In this document: positions 1 to 13,196 of the stretch, in pieces | Layout: each line of letters begins with the position of its first letter | Position numbering within the stretch: position 1 is the first letter of the stretch | From: Plantago elongata | Taxonomy: Eukaryota > Streptophyta > Magnoliopsida > Lamiales > Plantaginaceae | Assembly: GCA_036897095.1 (NCBI GenBank) | Contig: JAYMSP010000065.1 | Coordinates: 30,728 to 94,727, forward strand | Length of the DNA: 64,000 nt | Reading direction: 5' to 3' | The notes under the pieces: generated by a model | What the model saw: only the letters and a program-made list of their open reading frames with translations | The model's database searches: none | Told to the model about the DNA's origin: nothing | Translations under genes and position numbers: made by a program

Positions 1-1495
1 GTCATTTTAACATTATACAGAACCCGTATGCCTGAAAGAATGGCGCTATGAAGAACAACGGCCCTCAACCTTGGAAAACGAGAAGCCAGGTGTAATGTGG
101 GGCCACTCCCAACAGATTGGCCATACAGTATCACATCCTCTTGCTTGATTCCATACTCATTCTTCAAACAATTATACACAGCCTCAATGTCATAGTAAGT
201 GTTGAACTCGGATGGCTGTGAAAATTGGAAAAACAATTGTATAACTCATGTGATCAAGTCTTCACGGTGAATTCAATTTGTACACCTTATATAACCTATA
301 TGACAAGTATTAAGAGTAGAAGTATCCTCACCTTACCCGTGGAGCCTCCATATCCAGAATAGTCATAGCTGCAACGAAGTAAGAGAATAGGACGTTTTAG
401 ACCAAGAAGAATGTCACTCAACTACAATACATGCTAAATCCTACTTAACTCATCACGGACACATTTTCAAGAGAAGACTTATCCATCATCAGATAAATAA
501 TCTAAACACATGCCAATCTCAACCTAAATTGGTAAAATATCCTGAAAATAGTAATACTAGTGACATCCAATATTGGCCATGAATGGCATTAACTAATCTC
601 AACCTAAAGTGGTAAAAATTACAAATCAAATCTAATGTATAGACACACATTAAACATTAGGCTACACCAACAACTACCCGCACATTCCCCTAATTTCACA
701 CATCCCTAAATATTACTAGGAATAACTACACCAACACACAGTTCCCTAATCTGCACCCATCTAACAACTAAACCTTGTAACATAAGTTATTATCTCATAC
801 CAAAAGCAATGTATCATAAAACTCTCTCCATAGACACTATAATTCAACAAAAATAGCAACTAAAACTTAGTACATTAGTATTAAACATGCAAAAATACCC
901 AATCCCCATCATTAAACGAAGCACAATCCAAAATCCCACAAATCAACTCACCCAAGAAAAATTGTCCAATACAAGTATACAACCAAATTACAAGAAGAAA
1001 CCAAAACACCAAATTGCTTCTCTACCCATTACAAAACCACCAAAAAGGTTCCATTTTTTCTCTTCAGATCATCCCACAAAACAGATTAGATAACATCAGT
1101 AAACAACCAATTCCATTCAATCAAACGAACAACATAAAACCATACATCCAATTGAAGAAAATATTTAAGAAAAAACAAACGAAACCAAACCTCATGATAT
1201 TAACACGAAGATGAGCTCTAAGCTCGAGAAAAAGCTCGTGCATCTGACCCAAATCAGCAGCGTTGCCATGGGAATACAACAAGGTAAACCTGGCAGCAGG
1301 GTGTTTCCAGAAAGTGGCAACAATCTTATTCCCAACCTTGGTATCTAACAAATGGACATCCACGTTCTTATCAGCCGTCAAACCGCTCATCACAAGCCGC
1401 TCTTCCACGCCATCGTCCTTGTACACCTCGTACGTTGGTGGGTCAGGTGGGAAAAACGCAAACTTTGCTGCAACGCTCGACGTCACATTGCCCAT
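1..1495 (-). CDS. ABHD17-like alpha/beta hydrolase (3' part outside window)
   Basis: Serine hydrolase of the ABHD17 family. Animal members remove palmitate from membrane proteins and plant relatives act as acyl-protein thioesterases; that function here is inferred from the family. Three exons are visible: 1191-1495, 332-368 and 1-215, the last running off the window. Phases join without a break (ATG AG|C TAT; GGT AAG|CCA TCC). The protein starts MGNVTSSVAAKFAFFPPDPP, a Gly-2 N-terminus compatible with lipid anchoring. The oxyanion region reads LLYSHGNAADLGQ. The nucleophile elbow is YGQSVGSGPT (GxSxG, Ser present). Exon 2 encodes SYDYSGYGGSTGK. The Asp and His of the triad lie beyond the window. 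An in-frame ATG further upstream (1636) exists, but the family start at 1495 fits better. Confidence is high for the family and low for the substrate. Confidence 0.93.
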
Positions 1496-2600
1496 TCTTG
1501 AAAAACGAATTGTGAATTCGATAAATGGATGATGAATGGTGATCCCTTCTGTTAAAAATCCATTCTTGGAGACAAAAACAGCAGAAAAAGAAGGGATTGG
1601 AGTTTTTCTTCTGGATTTTGTATGACGAACGAACAAGAAAAAGAAGGGATCGTTTGTTTGTGTGTAAATTGGGAATTTTTTGTTGTTTTTTTCCTACCTT
1701 TTTTTGTTGTTTTGTTTTGGTGGTGTGATGGGTTGTATAAAAGGGAGACGAAAATTGGTCTGGTTCGTGAATAGCAGCAGATAGGTGAATGGATAAATCA
1801 AAGTGAAGGTGATATTATTGTTATTGTTCATCTATCATCTATGAACGTTACCCGATTTAAGCGGAGACTATAAGTATTAATCACATTTATTACAATATCT
1901 AGTTGTAATCTACAAGGACTAGTCTTCTCATGTATTTATGGAGATAGAGATTGTGTAATCACGTAGGGACTAACTATTCCTCAACTGGATCATATCTCTA
2001 GTCCAATTCTCTTTCCCTAGTTTGAAAAACCATAGTAGTGTGATAGTATTTAGTTTAGAATGGTAATATCAATGGTACAATTATAATTCATCAAGGTATA
2101 AGTGATCGTTGGACGGATACAGTTATATTGTTAATAATCGTGAACATGTCAATAACAATTTTAGTGGAACGTCTATTCTGACATTGTTCTACTTTTAAAT
2201 TTGGGGATAAATTATGAGAAAAAAGATTGTATTGTACTTGTTAATATTTTCAAACTTTAGAACCTTACATTTATGAAGTTATTAAATAAATAGTAAATCT
2301 AATTGAAGAGGATATGTAATCGAAATAAAAGGAGAATAATGAAATATTAAAGTGATTATTAAAAACTTGTGAATTTTATTTAAGAATATTAATGTCTTTT
2401 TTAAATGAGAAAAGCATTGTTCTATAAAATACGTGGTTTGCATTGAGAAATTTGATTTAAATTTAAAAATATCACATTGGTACTTGAAAAAATAGTCTTT
2501 AGAAAGAAGAATAAAATATTTAATTTAGACCCTGTTTGTTATACTGTTGGAGTGATCATCTTCCCACTCAAATCGAACATTTTGTACACAAAAATTTTAA
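1496..2600. other. 5' flank and AT-rich spacer
   Basis: Leader and promoter side of the hydrolase gene (about 1500-1750), followed by AT-rich spacer with no coding signal that I can recognise on either strand. Confidence 0.5.
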
Positions 2601-2606
2601 TTTCAA

Positions 2607-3023
2607 TTAAAAAAGTATATTAAATTCTGTATCAATCCGTCCAATCATGGTAATAATTTTTACATATTCTAAAGACACTTTGCAATATGATTTGATCACC
2701 TTGAATGTGAAATAGTAACAGATCAGTGACGTGTGGGTCATTTTATGGATAAAGTAAGATGAAGGTAAAGGAAAAGACAAGTAAAAAGAAGAGGATGCAA
2801 GATAATTATCATAACAATAGTATAGTGTCATGAAGAGAAAGACAGGTAAAAAAAAGAAGAAGAAAGAACCTTTGGGCGGCCAAGGGAAATTAAAGATTCG
2901 GTCAAAGGCTGCTGGAGCCTGGATGATGATGAAATAAACAAGGCCAGGGTGAGTAATTGCAATCAAATTGGGATATCCGAAAGACATTGTCAGCTTCACA
3001 ACCCCCTCTTCATTTTTGTCCAA
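2607..3023 (-). other. unassigned open frame, possible gene remnant
   Basis: An open frame of 138 codons whose first ~52 residues look protein-like (begins MDKNEEGVVKLTMSFGYPN and reaches FNFPWPPKG). It then runs into a poly-F/pyrimidine tract that looks like intron sequence after a possible AAAG|GT donor. No family recognised, no downstream exon found. It could be a first exon of a decayed gene or chance. Confidence 0.15.
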
Positions 3024-3292
3024 AGGAAACTAAGGCTACCCGACCCGACCCGACCCGTACGGTCTATGATACATCACCATTTTTCAAATTCGAGTCCATC
3101 ATAAACTCGTTTTGTTGAAGATTTGGTTAAACTCGAGCTCAAACGGAGTATTGTAATATTCAGTTCAACTAATTTAACAACATTTGATATAAACCCACTA
3201 CTCCCCTTAGCTTAGTCCTCTTCAATTCGACGTGCCGCTTCGATTAGACCGGGAGACATGGCAGGATTCCACATGCACATTACCATGGGGCT

Positions 3293-4132
3293 TTTAACAG
3301 GCCCGGCTAAGGCCATGTGCAGGGAGCCCGTCTGTACAGAGCCACCAAACTTAGGGGCCCCATATTTTTTGGATACTATAGAATATATTTATATGCGTTA
3401 GACGTCATTAAATTGGTTATTAAAGCAGTATTGTCTACTGATCATAAGCTTTTTGTTATTTACTCTTTCTCGTAAAGGTAACAATTTCGAGACTTCCTAG
3501 ATCCATTCCATTAACATTATTTTCTTTCTCCCCTTTTACTTTCACATTTTGCGTTAAAATGTTAGATGTAAATCTTTAATAAATACTTCTTTCGTGCGTA
3601 TTCTATCTTGGTTCATCCCAACTTCATTTTCTCATCACTAATATGATAAATCTCCTTCATAATTTATACACTATATTTTCTATTTTAGTAAATATTTGTC
3701 TTACTTTATTCATTCTTTTTACTACTTTATCATCATATCTCCTACTTTATTCACTTTTTTCTTAATACTTGTATCCGACCTGTAGAAAGATGAATTCGAG
3801 ACGGAGAGTGTATATTTCTTAGATAAATATATATATATTTGGAAAAACATACTTTTTAGACCAACAACGTGATTTTCTTTGGTTATATTAATGTGTGACT
3901 CATGTTTAAATTGTTTTATTTCTTCAAAATTTTATGTATATTATTTTACTAATATATTTTTAATATAAAATATATTTTTTCATTATATAAATATATATAC
4001 TGGTAACAATAATTATTTTCACATCTTTAAATATTATATTTTATTTTTATTACAAAAAAATACTATTATTCAGGGCTCTAATTTAACTTATGATACAGAT
4101 CCCCTTAAATCTTCAAGACGGCCATGGCTTTG
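3293..4132. mobile_element. degraded hAT-like DNA element (non-autonomous)
   Basis: Two short GC-rich ends bracket about 700 bp of extremely AT-rich sequence without a frame. The left end (3293-3362) contains caggcccggctaaggccatg and aggggccccatattttt. The right end (about 4072-4132), read on the minus strand, gives a similar series: ccatggccgtcttgaagatt, then gggatctg and gagccctg. This GGGCC-rich terminal style followed by AT-rich DNA is what I associate with plant hAT-derived repeats. No transposase is visible. The boundaries and family are inferred; no clear 8-bp target duplication was established. Confidence 0.4.
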
Positions 4133-4173
4133 GATGCTACTTATAAGTATATATCCCAAGTGCTCAGTAATGG

Positions 4174-4280
4174 GAACACACATATTTCTCTTGTACAAGA
4201 GACTATGTACTCCTCCATAACTGAGTGAACACATATATTTTCACTTGTACAAGAGACTATGTACTCCTCCATAGTGAGTG
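4174..4280. repeat. two-copy tandem repeat, 53-bp period
   Basis: Two near-identical units beginning gaacaca(c/t)atat and sharing cttgtacaagagactatgta. The shared core contains the short palindrome cttgtacaag. No coding content. Confidence 0.8.
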
Positions 4281-4578
4281 AATCATCTTTTCGAGAAGCA
4301 TTAGTATAGCGGAGTGTAGTGTACAACCCATTAAAGATCAATACGAAAATATACTTATCTCTTTATTTCTTTATCACATATTTTTCTCCGTTTTAAATTC
4401 GTTCTTATAAAATTTGTGACATATAATGACTCAGTATCATATAAACTAAAGACATGTGAGCGAAAACATATAACGATACATTACAATACAACAAAAACAA
4501 AGTACTACTCTACATCAAACTCTATCTCCCAATCCACAATGATAGAACATTAGAAAAGGGATTGTGCACCACTAGTTC

Positions 4579-5045
4579 TTGCTTGACATGAAGATAATTA
4601 ATTTTCACGGTGAAATTGATCTGTATTCACCAATACAAACAAAAGACAAGGGACCTGATGATTCCAAAGCTTTATTTATTCACTTATTTTTCCTAGCTGA
4701 CAAGACATGCGTCCCTAGAAACGTCTCGTTACATAATTTTGTTCCAACAGGTGAATTGGCTGTCCATCCAATGTTAGCAAGACAAGATGAAAAACTGGTA
4801 CATATCACTGTAAAGCTGCTGCTACAACACTTCATTAGTACTACAATACAAGCATTTTGCAGCTTTTTTCTGGGTCCATTGCATTAGTAAAGTCACAGAC
4901 TCAGTCAACAAAGTTCACAAACAAGTTTTATATGCTTGGAACTTTGTGCAAGCAAACCACTGGTAAAAGGCTTGAGCTGATGGAGAACCAACCTCGTTTT
5001 GGTAACGGATCATTGCTATTTGGACAAGGAATCATCCCAGTGTAA
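4579..5045 (+). other. unassigned overlapping open frames
   Basis: Two overlapping frames of 102 and 62 codons in an otherwise stop-rich spacer. The composition is somewhat protein-like (for example VPTGELAVHPMLARQDEKL, and later LELMENQPRFGNGSLLFGQG), but I recognise no family and see no convincing splice structure joining them. This may be a remnant of an old gene or element. Confidence 0.15.
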
Positions 5046-5362
5046 AAACAAATTATGACTGACTTCAATGTATGATTGGATTCATTTAACTAACTGTAAA
5101 TAATGTGATCACTCGAAACTGTTTTTAATCAACACTTTTTAGTTGCAGAAACGTGTAGGAAAACACAAGTGAAATTAACAGTGTTCACTTTCTGAAGTTA
5201 GTGTTCTAACACTGATTAATCTTATTCAATCTTATAGAAATATGATAGACAAAAGGTCGACCTACCTTACCTATCCATGCTAGCGAAGATTGATTTGTTC
5301 ATGGGTTTCGTAACTCGTGTCACATGTTGTAATGAATCATGATATTTGGATAAATTATACAC

Positions 5363-5533
5363 TGCAACATATACTGAGTTTTGTCTACCGTGCCACACGT
5401 TGTGGTGCCTCATGATGCATTAAATGTTATACAATGAATGTACAATATGCAATATATGTTGTAATGTACAACACGCTTAAGCATTAAGAATCACTACATC
5501 ATACATTACGGTAGACAAAATTCATATATTGCA
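5363..5533. mobile_element. MITE-like palindromic element
   Basis: Inverted repeats of about 28 bp face each other 171 bp apart. The left one holds tgcaacatatactgagtttt followed by gtctaccgt; the right one, read on the minus strand, holds tgcaatatatgaattttgtc followed by taccgt. The inside has no frame. The surrounding spacer (5050-6250) shows no gene. Confidence 0.4.
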
Positions 5534-6589
5534 TCATGATACAACATTTAAAACATCCAGATTCAATATATTATGCGGACAATTCATTCACATGCTTATA
5601 ATTACTCTTGCATACCTTTCCTCCGGTTTATTTAATGTTAGGTATTCCCTCAGTACTACCCCTCTCACAATTTTTTTGAATTCGTGTGTTATTTTATGTG
5701 AATTCCACAAATTATGAGTAGGGGTGTAAAGACCCAACATCCCAATTCCTTTTCTCCTAATTCACTTAGTCCAACCACAACACTATCTGACACAAGTAAC
5801 TCCCATCTCTTTTTTACGTAAAGTATAATCCACACTCTCTTTCTTTATACTAATTATTATATACCATATGTGATTATGATACTATTTTCCTATTGTTACA
5901 AAAATCAAGTCTATTGAAAGAATTGCTCCTCTAATTTATTGTCCTTCAAGCACTGCCAGTACCTCAAATTTTCATTTAAAAAAAAAATCTTGTTAATACT
6001 TGGTTTCAATTTAAAATTAAAAAAATTCAATTTAAATTGAATTTTCTCAATTCGAATTTGGAATCAAGCACTCCATTTGATTTTCTTTTTGGAAAAAAGA
6101 CTAATTAGCAACCAGCAAGAATTCATGAGCTTATACATCATTCAATATTCGATTCTTACTTACAAGCTAGTACACATGCACAGATCTTATTGGGAATATA
6201 TCATGTCTCATAAATTCACGCATTCATCATTTATTATAAGGTGATAAGAATCTCAGATGTACAGACCAATAACATATAGCCAGACCTCCTACCTAATTAA
6301 TTTTCCATGATAGATAAGTTTGGTGATGTATTCTCTTGCTGGAATCCTGAAAATCATAAATGATTCTCAGGTCAATGAACAATGATGTATCATAAACAGT
6401 TAATTCATGCGTGCACGTTCAAGATACACAAATGAGGTGGCTCAAGACCATTAACATTTGACCACAAGTTTCTTGGTTTTGAAAGTTGAAAGAACTGGAG
6501 AAAAACTAAGGCTAGACTAACAGTAATAGTATATGTTATGACTTGTTTGTACCTCCTATAGACAAAAACCCGGAAGGGAGATGGGCGAA

Positions 6590-9500
6590 TTAGAGGCGCC
6601 CGGTAACTTTGCTGAAAAGTATGTCTTCGCTTTCTACAGTGACTGTGTCCCCGACTACTGAGACCCAAGTTTCAGCAACATACTCCAACCTCCCGTCTAT
6701 TATATCTGCTACAGTAAATACTCGTAGTGTGCCTTCACCTTCGGATGTGCCTGAGCTTGAGCTCGTATTGATTCCCTCTTGATTGCTAAGTGATTTAACC
6801 CTTGGAACAATAGCCCCATTAAGGTATACTGTTTTGTCATCCCCAACTACCATCATTTTCCGAAGACCATGTCCATCTAAAGCTTTATGCATGTGACCAA
6901 ATACTACCAGTGGGATGGACAGTTCGGTTGTCTCTTTTATTTGGGATAATGCTAGTGCTAAATCTGTAACATAGACGCACGTCCAACGATATCAAATGAA
7001 AAATAAACGACAACCACATTTGAGATTTTGAGGCAATGATTTCACAGACAAATGACAAACTAAAAAGAAAATAGTATTAGAAGCAAAAGAGAATTACCAG
7101 GATCACCATGGTCACCGCCTTCAATATACCAATCTCGTCCACATATGTCATCAACATTAGAGCCTAGGCCTGCATACCATTACATTGACGGAAGAATCTG
7201 TGACACTAAATATTCTGAGAAGAAAACACATTTGCTTCACAAGTTGGTTACCTGTAGGACCATTATGAGCAAGAAATACAACTGAATGATCTGTGGGAGT
7301 TCCTGATGCAGAATGGTAAATTCTTTTTGCACTTTGTTCCATGTCTCGGACACCATACCTAGAAATATTAGCAATATGGATACTTAGAATCAAGGAATAA
7401 AGAGACAACACAGATGACAAATGATGAATTAATGACCATGAAATATTATCAGGATACTAAGCAAACATTGATTTATTTGTTATTTGACTGGGCACTAGAG
7501 ATCACGTTAAACTAAATAGATATTTTAACAATAAGTTCAATGCAGTTATCACAGGAACGAAAACTCATTCAGGAGGCACACTAAATACAGGATGGGGCGA
7601 TCACGACTGGTACGGAAATATAAGAGATGAAAATCTCACTTAGCATCAGATCAGTGTATAGGCTGTACCGCTGTACAACGGAACAAGAAGACATTCTGGG
7701 GTCTAGGCAAGACTCGTACCAGTTACTAGGAATCAGTAAAAGCTAGTTGTTGTAATACCAGAATTAGCTAACACTCCAGCAGCTTCAGATATGGACATAT
7801 AAGCCTGGTAATTGCCCAGGTTTACAACACATTAACATGACAAACACTTGGTGTCGTGGATATGTGGTTTTTCCTAATGTTGGGGAAAACAGGTCTTTCC
7901 TAAGAATTCTACCAAATAGAATACTAGTTTGTCCCTTCTTGCATTAAAAGTTGCAGCTTGAGACTCATCAAAGCGTAGACATGAAATTTGTAGAGACTTA
8001 CTGAAAAAAATGGAGTTGACGATTCCTGCTAAAGGAACTTTATTAAAGAGTGGGAAAAAAAAGAGGCCAGTGATTCAACTAATTCTTGCATGTCATCAAA
8101 TGAGAGCAGTTATGAGAAATTTTGTTTTTTACCATTTTGTTTGCATTAAACTAGGAATGCTATAGATGGGATATGCATATGAAAATGGAAGCGGGTCTAT
8201 AATTCCACATACTAAAGGTACCTCTATAGACATACGACTTTGTCGTTTCGATCTTTATAGGCTGGCTGAGGGTAGACAAATGTCATAATTGCACATTAAG
8301 TTAAATGAAATAATTGTAAGTTGGCTCTTAGGCGGTAAGCACATTACATGCTAAAAACTTTCCTTCAGCATATGTAGTGCATGATTCAATGGGAAACATG
8401 AAATCCTACGCACCTATTTTCTGTCCAGCATAATTAGAATCTTAGAAATTAGAATCTAATATTTTTTCCATTTGAATCTCCCAAGCATATCAGTTGTCAT
8501 TTCGCTCATATGACTGATACTTCACTGATTTTTTAATGGCATACTCGTGAATCATGTAACAAGAGGCTGTCAATGTACTAGTTTTCAAGTTATAATACGA
8601 AGAGTTATGTGCGCATGCCGCAAAAATTAATTACCTGGCAATAAGAAGTTGCTTGCGAAACATTCCATTACCGCCACAAGAAAATGGCCTTCCACCAACA
8701 ATACTCAACTTCAAATTTGGATAATCTATCCGTCTGTAGCCAACATGTTCATCACCAAGACTGATATCCAGATGATGATCCATGAAGTTTCATTAGCAAT
8801 CGTGAATACAACACAAATCACATGCCAAAAAACACAATAAGGCCTTTTAGATGCATTTATTGTCTACTACAAAAAAGAGGAGTATCATTATCTAGTGTTG
8901 GAGACTGGTGATTCTGATTTTGTAAATAATTAGGTAGCTCTTGTTTATGAAATCCTGGTACTGCTGATAGAACTCTTTGTTGCTATTTTTGGTTTAAAAA
9001 CAAAAACTTACTCATCACCAAAACAACAAATGTGGGTAAAAGTATAAGTGCAAGTTGTCTCTCCCAGAAATCTATATAGCATCAGATTTTTGGAAGTTAG
9101 ATTTTAAAACTCAGTCAACCAGTCCGCTCTCAGATCATCAAACATTAATAGCTAATACATATCCCTAATATTTGATGCATTCTGACATTCTAAAGGGAAC
9201 GAAAATACTCCAAAGCCGAATAGAACAAGTAAAATGCATACTACAGAACTCACCACTCAAGTTGAAGCTGAACAGCATCCTTTTCCCTGTATTAAAATGC
9301 TGCCATAATCAGAATAAGTAGATTAAATGAAAACAATATAAACAGGAGGAAGTATGGCCTCTATAATTATGTTTCTACTGAGTTCAGATTTAACTTTAAA
9401 TAACACAAAATCGAGACTTCATTTATCTGAACCAAAAAGGTAAGATGAAATCAGGGAAAAAAGAAGCTGCATACAGAAGGAATATGGAGTTATAGTCTTG

Positions 9501-12500
9501 TAGACCCATACATGTTATGCTTATGAACACAACAATAAAACCAAGTGGAACCAAGCAAATTACATGCCCAAATACTTCCTCCTAATGTTGCATATGCGTT
9601 CAGTTATCTCAACCAAAATAGTACGATGAGATGGAGCAAAAGGAAGCTATGCATACAGAAGCTGCATGGACCGAAGCATGTGACGTTTATAAGTTATAAC
9701 CAACAACAAGAACACACAGCGGGACCAAGCAAATTACATCCCCAAATACTTACTCGGTCAATAAATCAATGTTGCACAGTGACTAGTACCTTTATTAAGC
9801 ATTCGAAGATTGTATTCTATGTTATTTTACTGTCGAGTATATTGAAAGTAAGAGAGCACATCAAATGCTAAACACTTTCTTACATCTTAGCAAGGAAAGA
9901 AGATGGATTGATTATTCATTTTTCAGGATAAGGTAGGGAAGCTGCAAGCAGCAGGTTCTGCCCTTATGGTGTGGCTAAGTAAAACCCCCAGGCTTAAGCA
10001 ATAAGCTGCAAATAACAGAATCCAGATAGGTAAACAACACTACAGGATTGGTGCGACATGTTCAAGCCTAGAAGGCACAGAAGTTTGCTCCAGCTGGGAT
10101 CAGATTCAGACCTGAGACCAGGGGGGATGCTATTCCCTATTTAACCAGCTAGGCCACTCTTACGGTAGAGACCGGATCCATGGTATTGTCTTAAATGAGC
10201 ACAAATACAAGCAAGAAGTTACTTTATTTGACAGATGCACGTGAAAGTTGGAATTGACAACAGTTACTTGAAGGGGCTTTTCATCTATCTGTAGCTTTGA
10301 CAATCACATTTATAGTAGTTTTCCTTCCATAAACTCCCGTTTTTCAAATTCTTCAGGTGCATCACTTATGGTAAGTACCAGTGCAAACAGAGTGGAACTA
10401 GCATGCCATAGAACAGCAGAAGCATATTATTTTATGAGTTAGACTATATTTTGTTCCAGTTAGAGTTGGGTTTCAGAAGCTGAGAGGAAAACAAGCAAAA
10501 CTTGCAGTTTGCTAGTTTAAGGACAAACTGGAATGAGAAGAAATTTGTGTTTTAGTAAATAATAGTTGAGACTTGAGAGAATAGAGGAACAGCATAAACA
10601 ATAGGCAAACCATATATTGCCAACAATCACACGTGAAAGAAACAATGAATCAATTGGTTACAAATTTGAACACTGATGACTATAATAAGGAATCATCTTG
10701 ATTAATGATTACGATAAAACACTCATTACTCAATATGGTAAGACAATCATGAGATGTATAATAAAGCTATTTGTAGATACTTTATACAGAACAATAAACT
10801 GAACTGAGAATAACTGTACGTCCTTACTTCAAAATGAAGCTATACCTAAAGAATGTGAGTGAGAAGTTTTTTTTAACCAATATAATAAATCCTGTTGAAG
10901 TGTCATTTTAAGCTGGTCTAAGCCAACTTAGCCAACAAATTAATTGAAGAGACTCTTTCAATTATAGGTTGGTAACACCAAGATTACGCTACTTTTTAAA
11001 TTAACATGTACTCCTATCCCTGAAACGTTATATGTCAATCCGTACGTGACCTAAATTCGATTATGCAGATAGTAAACATCTACAAATATTTATAGGCCTT
11101 TGTTACATTTCTTTATTTGTTTGTCATACTCGTTAATTATATGTATCATTCTAAAATTATATCGTATTAAACTATGTTTAAATATGTTTCTATAAAATTC
11201 AATTAGTTTCAATGTGATAATCTCTAAACGTTTAAAAAATGATCATTTTAAATTAATTGAAACTTTTACATTTAATGTCAAACATTATAAGAACTCAATT
11301 AAATCATTCTTTTTTATTGAAGCGGAAACATAATTTTTTTATTGAAGCGGAAACATAATTTTTACACTTTGAAATACATATTTACTGAAATGTGTGAGTC
11401 CATACGTGACCTAAATTCGATTAATTCATAATTTATTTATAAAATTTATTTATGAGCACCGCACTAAGCATTGTTTATCATTTCTAATATTCATAATTAA
11501 GTGTTATAAGTTTTAGTCTTCCATATTATCCTAAAACATTACTCCATATTACCTTGAGGAGAACTTCGAAGTTCTCCAAGCATCATGATTTCCCAAAATA
11601 ATAGCTTTAGCAAACTCAAGTCTTGAAATGCTTCTGACAAGATCAACGTTCTCATTACCCATATCACCTAATAAAGACCATAATATCAGTAAACAAAAAT
11701 ACTAAATACTAGTAATTAAAGTAGAACAAAGACTGGAAAAGATTTAATTGAACACTAGAGCACCTGTGAACAACACCAAATCCGGCTGCATTTGAAGACA
11801 CAACCATATTAGAAAATCTATCATGGTAAAAAAAGAAGGGCAAGAATCAAGTAATAATCACCCATTGATTCATATATCAAATCCTTCCATTGTCTTAATA
11901 TTAAACCAAGTTCCAAGTCACAAAAAATTAGCAAATGTTTCTAACATTAATCCAACATATTATAATCTACTATCTAAAATGGCATGCTCTATACTTCAAA
12001 AATCAAGATTATTTACAGAGTAATTTTGCACTGGTTTCAATTAAATATGACACGTCACATGCATAATGATAAGGAAAAGCAATGTTTATATACCTTTCAG
12101 TGGTTATATAAATTCATAAATTATAATAATAATTCATCGAATAGAATTTTGTGAGGAGAAAAAGAAAAGAAAAAAAAGCATGTATATAAGTAGGCACAAG
12201 TAGTAATGTTGGCTTAATAAGACCCAAAACTGGCTATGTATGAGTTCTGAAAAGTTCTCGCGTGTATGAGTATATATGGCAATAGAAGAAAAGGTAGAGT
12301 ATTCGAATCTCATTGCAATCCTGAACCTGTCATCTTGAGGTGTAGTCATGATAGTATAAGTCATCCAGAGTTTTTCTTTTGAAACAATTTCTTAGACATT
12401 ACAGCGCAGATTACAGGTTAAGCTCACAAATTCAAACTTAATTTGCGTCAACTAACATTTAGTTTATACTTCATAGTTAACCTAATAAATGATCTACTTC

Positions 12501-13196
12501 TCATCTTATCCTCTTCTGAGGTTCAATAACCACACATGATCCTAGATTCTCCTAACTCAATTTAAAGCAAACAGTAGTAAACTAACATTTTTTCTCCGTA
12601 ACAAAAATGGCCTTATTAAAAGCTGTAAATTTGTCGAACTAAAAGCTAAGATATACACAGCAACATTATGTACTACAGATTATTCAAAATCCATTCCATG
12701 ATCATCTATCACAATCGACTTTTTCATCTCTTTCAGCTTATTTTAAGTAGATAAGCAGAAGAAGCTTTTTGGCAAACACATAATTTCTGATTCAGCTAAA
12801 CAAAATACTAAAATTTGTTTTCGAATCAATTGGCAAAACAGCTTGCCAGTAAGTACCTTCAACAGTTGCAGAGCCTTGGCATCCTCTTCTAGACTCCAAT
12901 CGTCGTGCTGAAATAAAATCAACAGAACTTTTCTTTAATTAGTATCAACAATTGACCTTTTCAAGCGTGAGTTTGATTCTGAAGAGGAAACTGATGAAGA
13001 ATTGTACTATTTGATATTGAATTATTGATAGAGAGAGAAAAGAGAAACTTACGATGTCACCAACAATGGCGATACGAACGGAAGTAGCCATGGCGAAGTT
13101 GTTGTTGTTGGTGCAGCTGCAATTTGGTCTCCAAGGCGAAGAGTTCGAATTCACAAATGGCACAGCGTGTAACCACGTGCTGCTGCAGCTCAACAT
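6590..13196 (-). CDS. plastid-type calcineurin-like metallophosphoesterase, TIGR04168 family
   Basis: Predicted two-metal phosphoesterase of the cyanobacterial/plastid TIGR04168 family; substrate unknown. Nine exons give 347 aa: 13053-13196, 12857-12907, 11764-11785, 11553-11667, 9254-9286, 8635-8760, 7252-7358, 7098-7169 and 6590-6963. Phases all agree. Metal-binding motifs appear in order: GDIHDDW (residues ~46-52), FTGDMGNEN, GNHDAW, LAHNGPTG and GHMHKAL. Residues 1-35 (MLSCSSTWLH..., rich in Ser/Asn, few acids) look like a transit peptide, after which MATSVRIAIVGDI begins the enzyme. The ATG at 13091 is thus a second in-frame start. Exon 3 is only 22 nt. The ~2.2-kb intron between exons 4 and 5 holds repeats, including a SINE-like copy. 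The C-terminus ends KVTGRL. Confidence is high for the structure and family. Confidence 0.95.
9930..10172 (-). mobile_element. tRNA-derived SINE-like insertion in intron
   Basis: On the minus strand the head reads gagtggcctagctggttaaa, which fits an RNA polymerase III A box (TRGCNNAGYNGG). It is followed ~35 bp later by ggtctgaatctgatcc, a degraded B box (GGTTCGANTCC). About 150 bp of body follows, ending in cttatcctgaaaaa. It lies in a large intron of the metallophosphoesterase gene. I could not confirm a target-site duplication, so the exact ends are uncertain. Confidence 0.5.
11039..11423. repeat. short direct repeats in intron
   Basis: The 19-bp string tacgtgacctaaattcgatt occurs at about 11043 and again at about 11403, bracketing ~340 bp of AT-rich DNA. 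Inside, attgaagcggaaacataatt is tandemly duplicated with a 25-bp period (11316-11365). All are intronic in the metallophosphoesterase gene. Confidence 0.6.
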
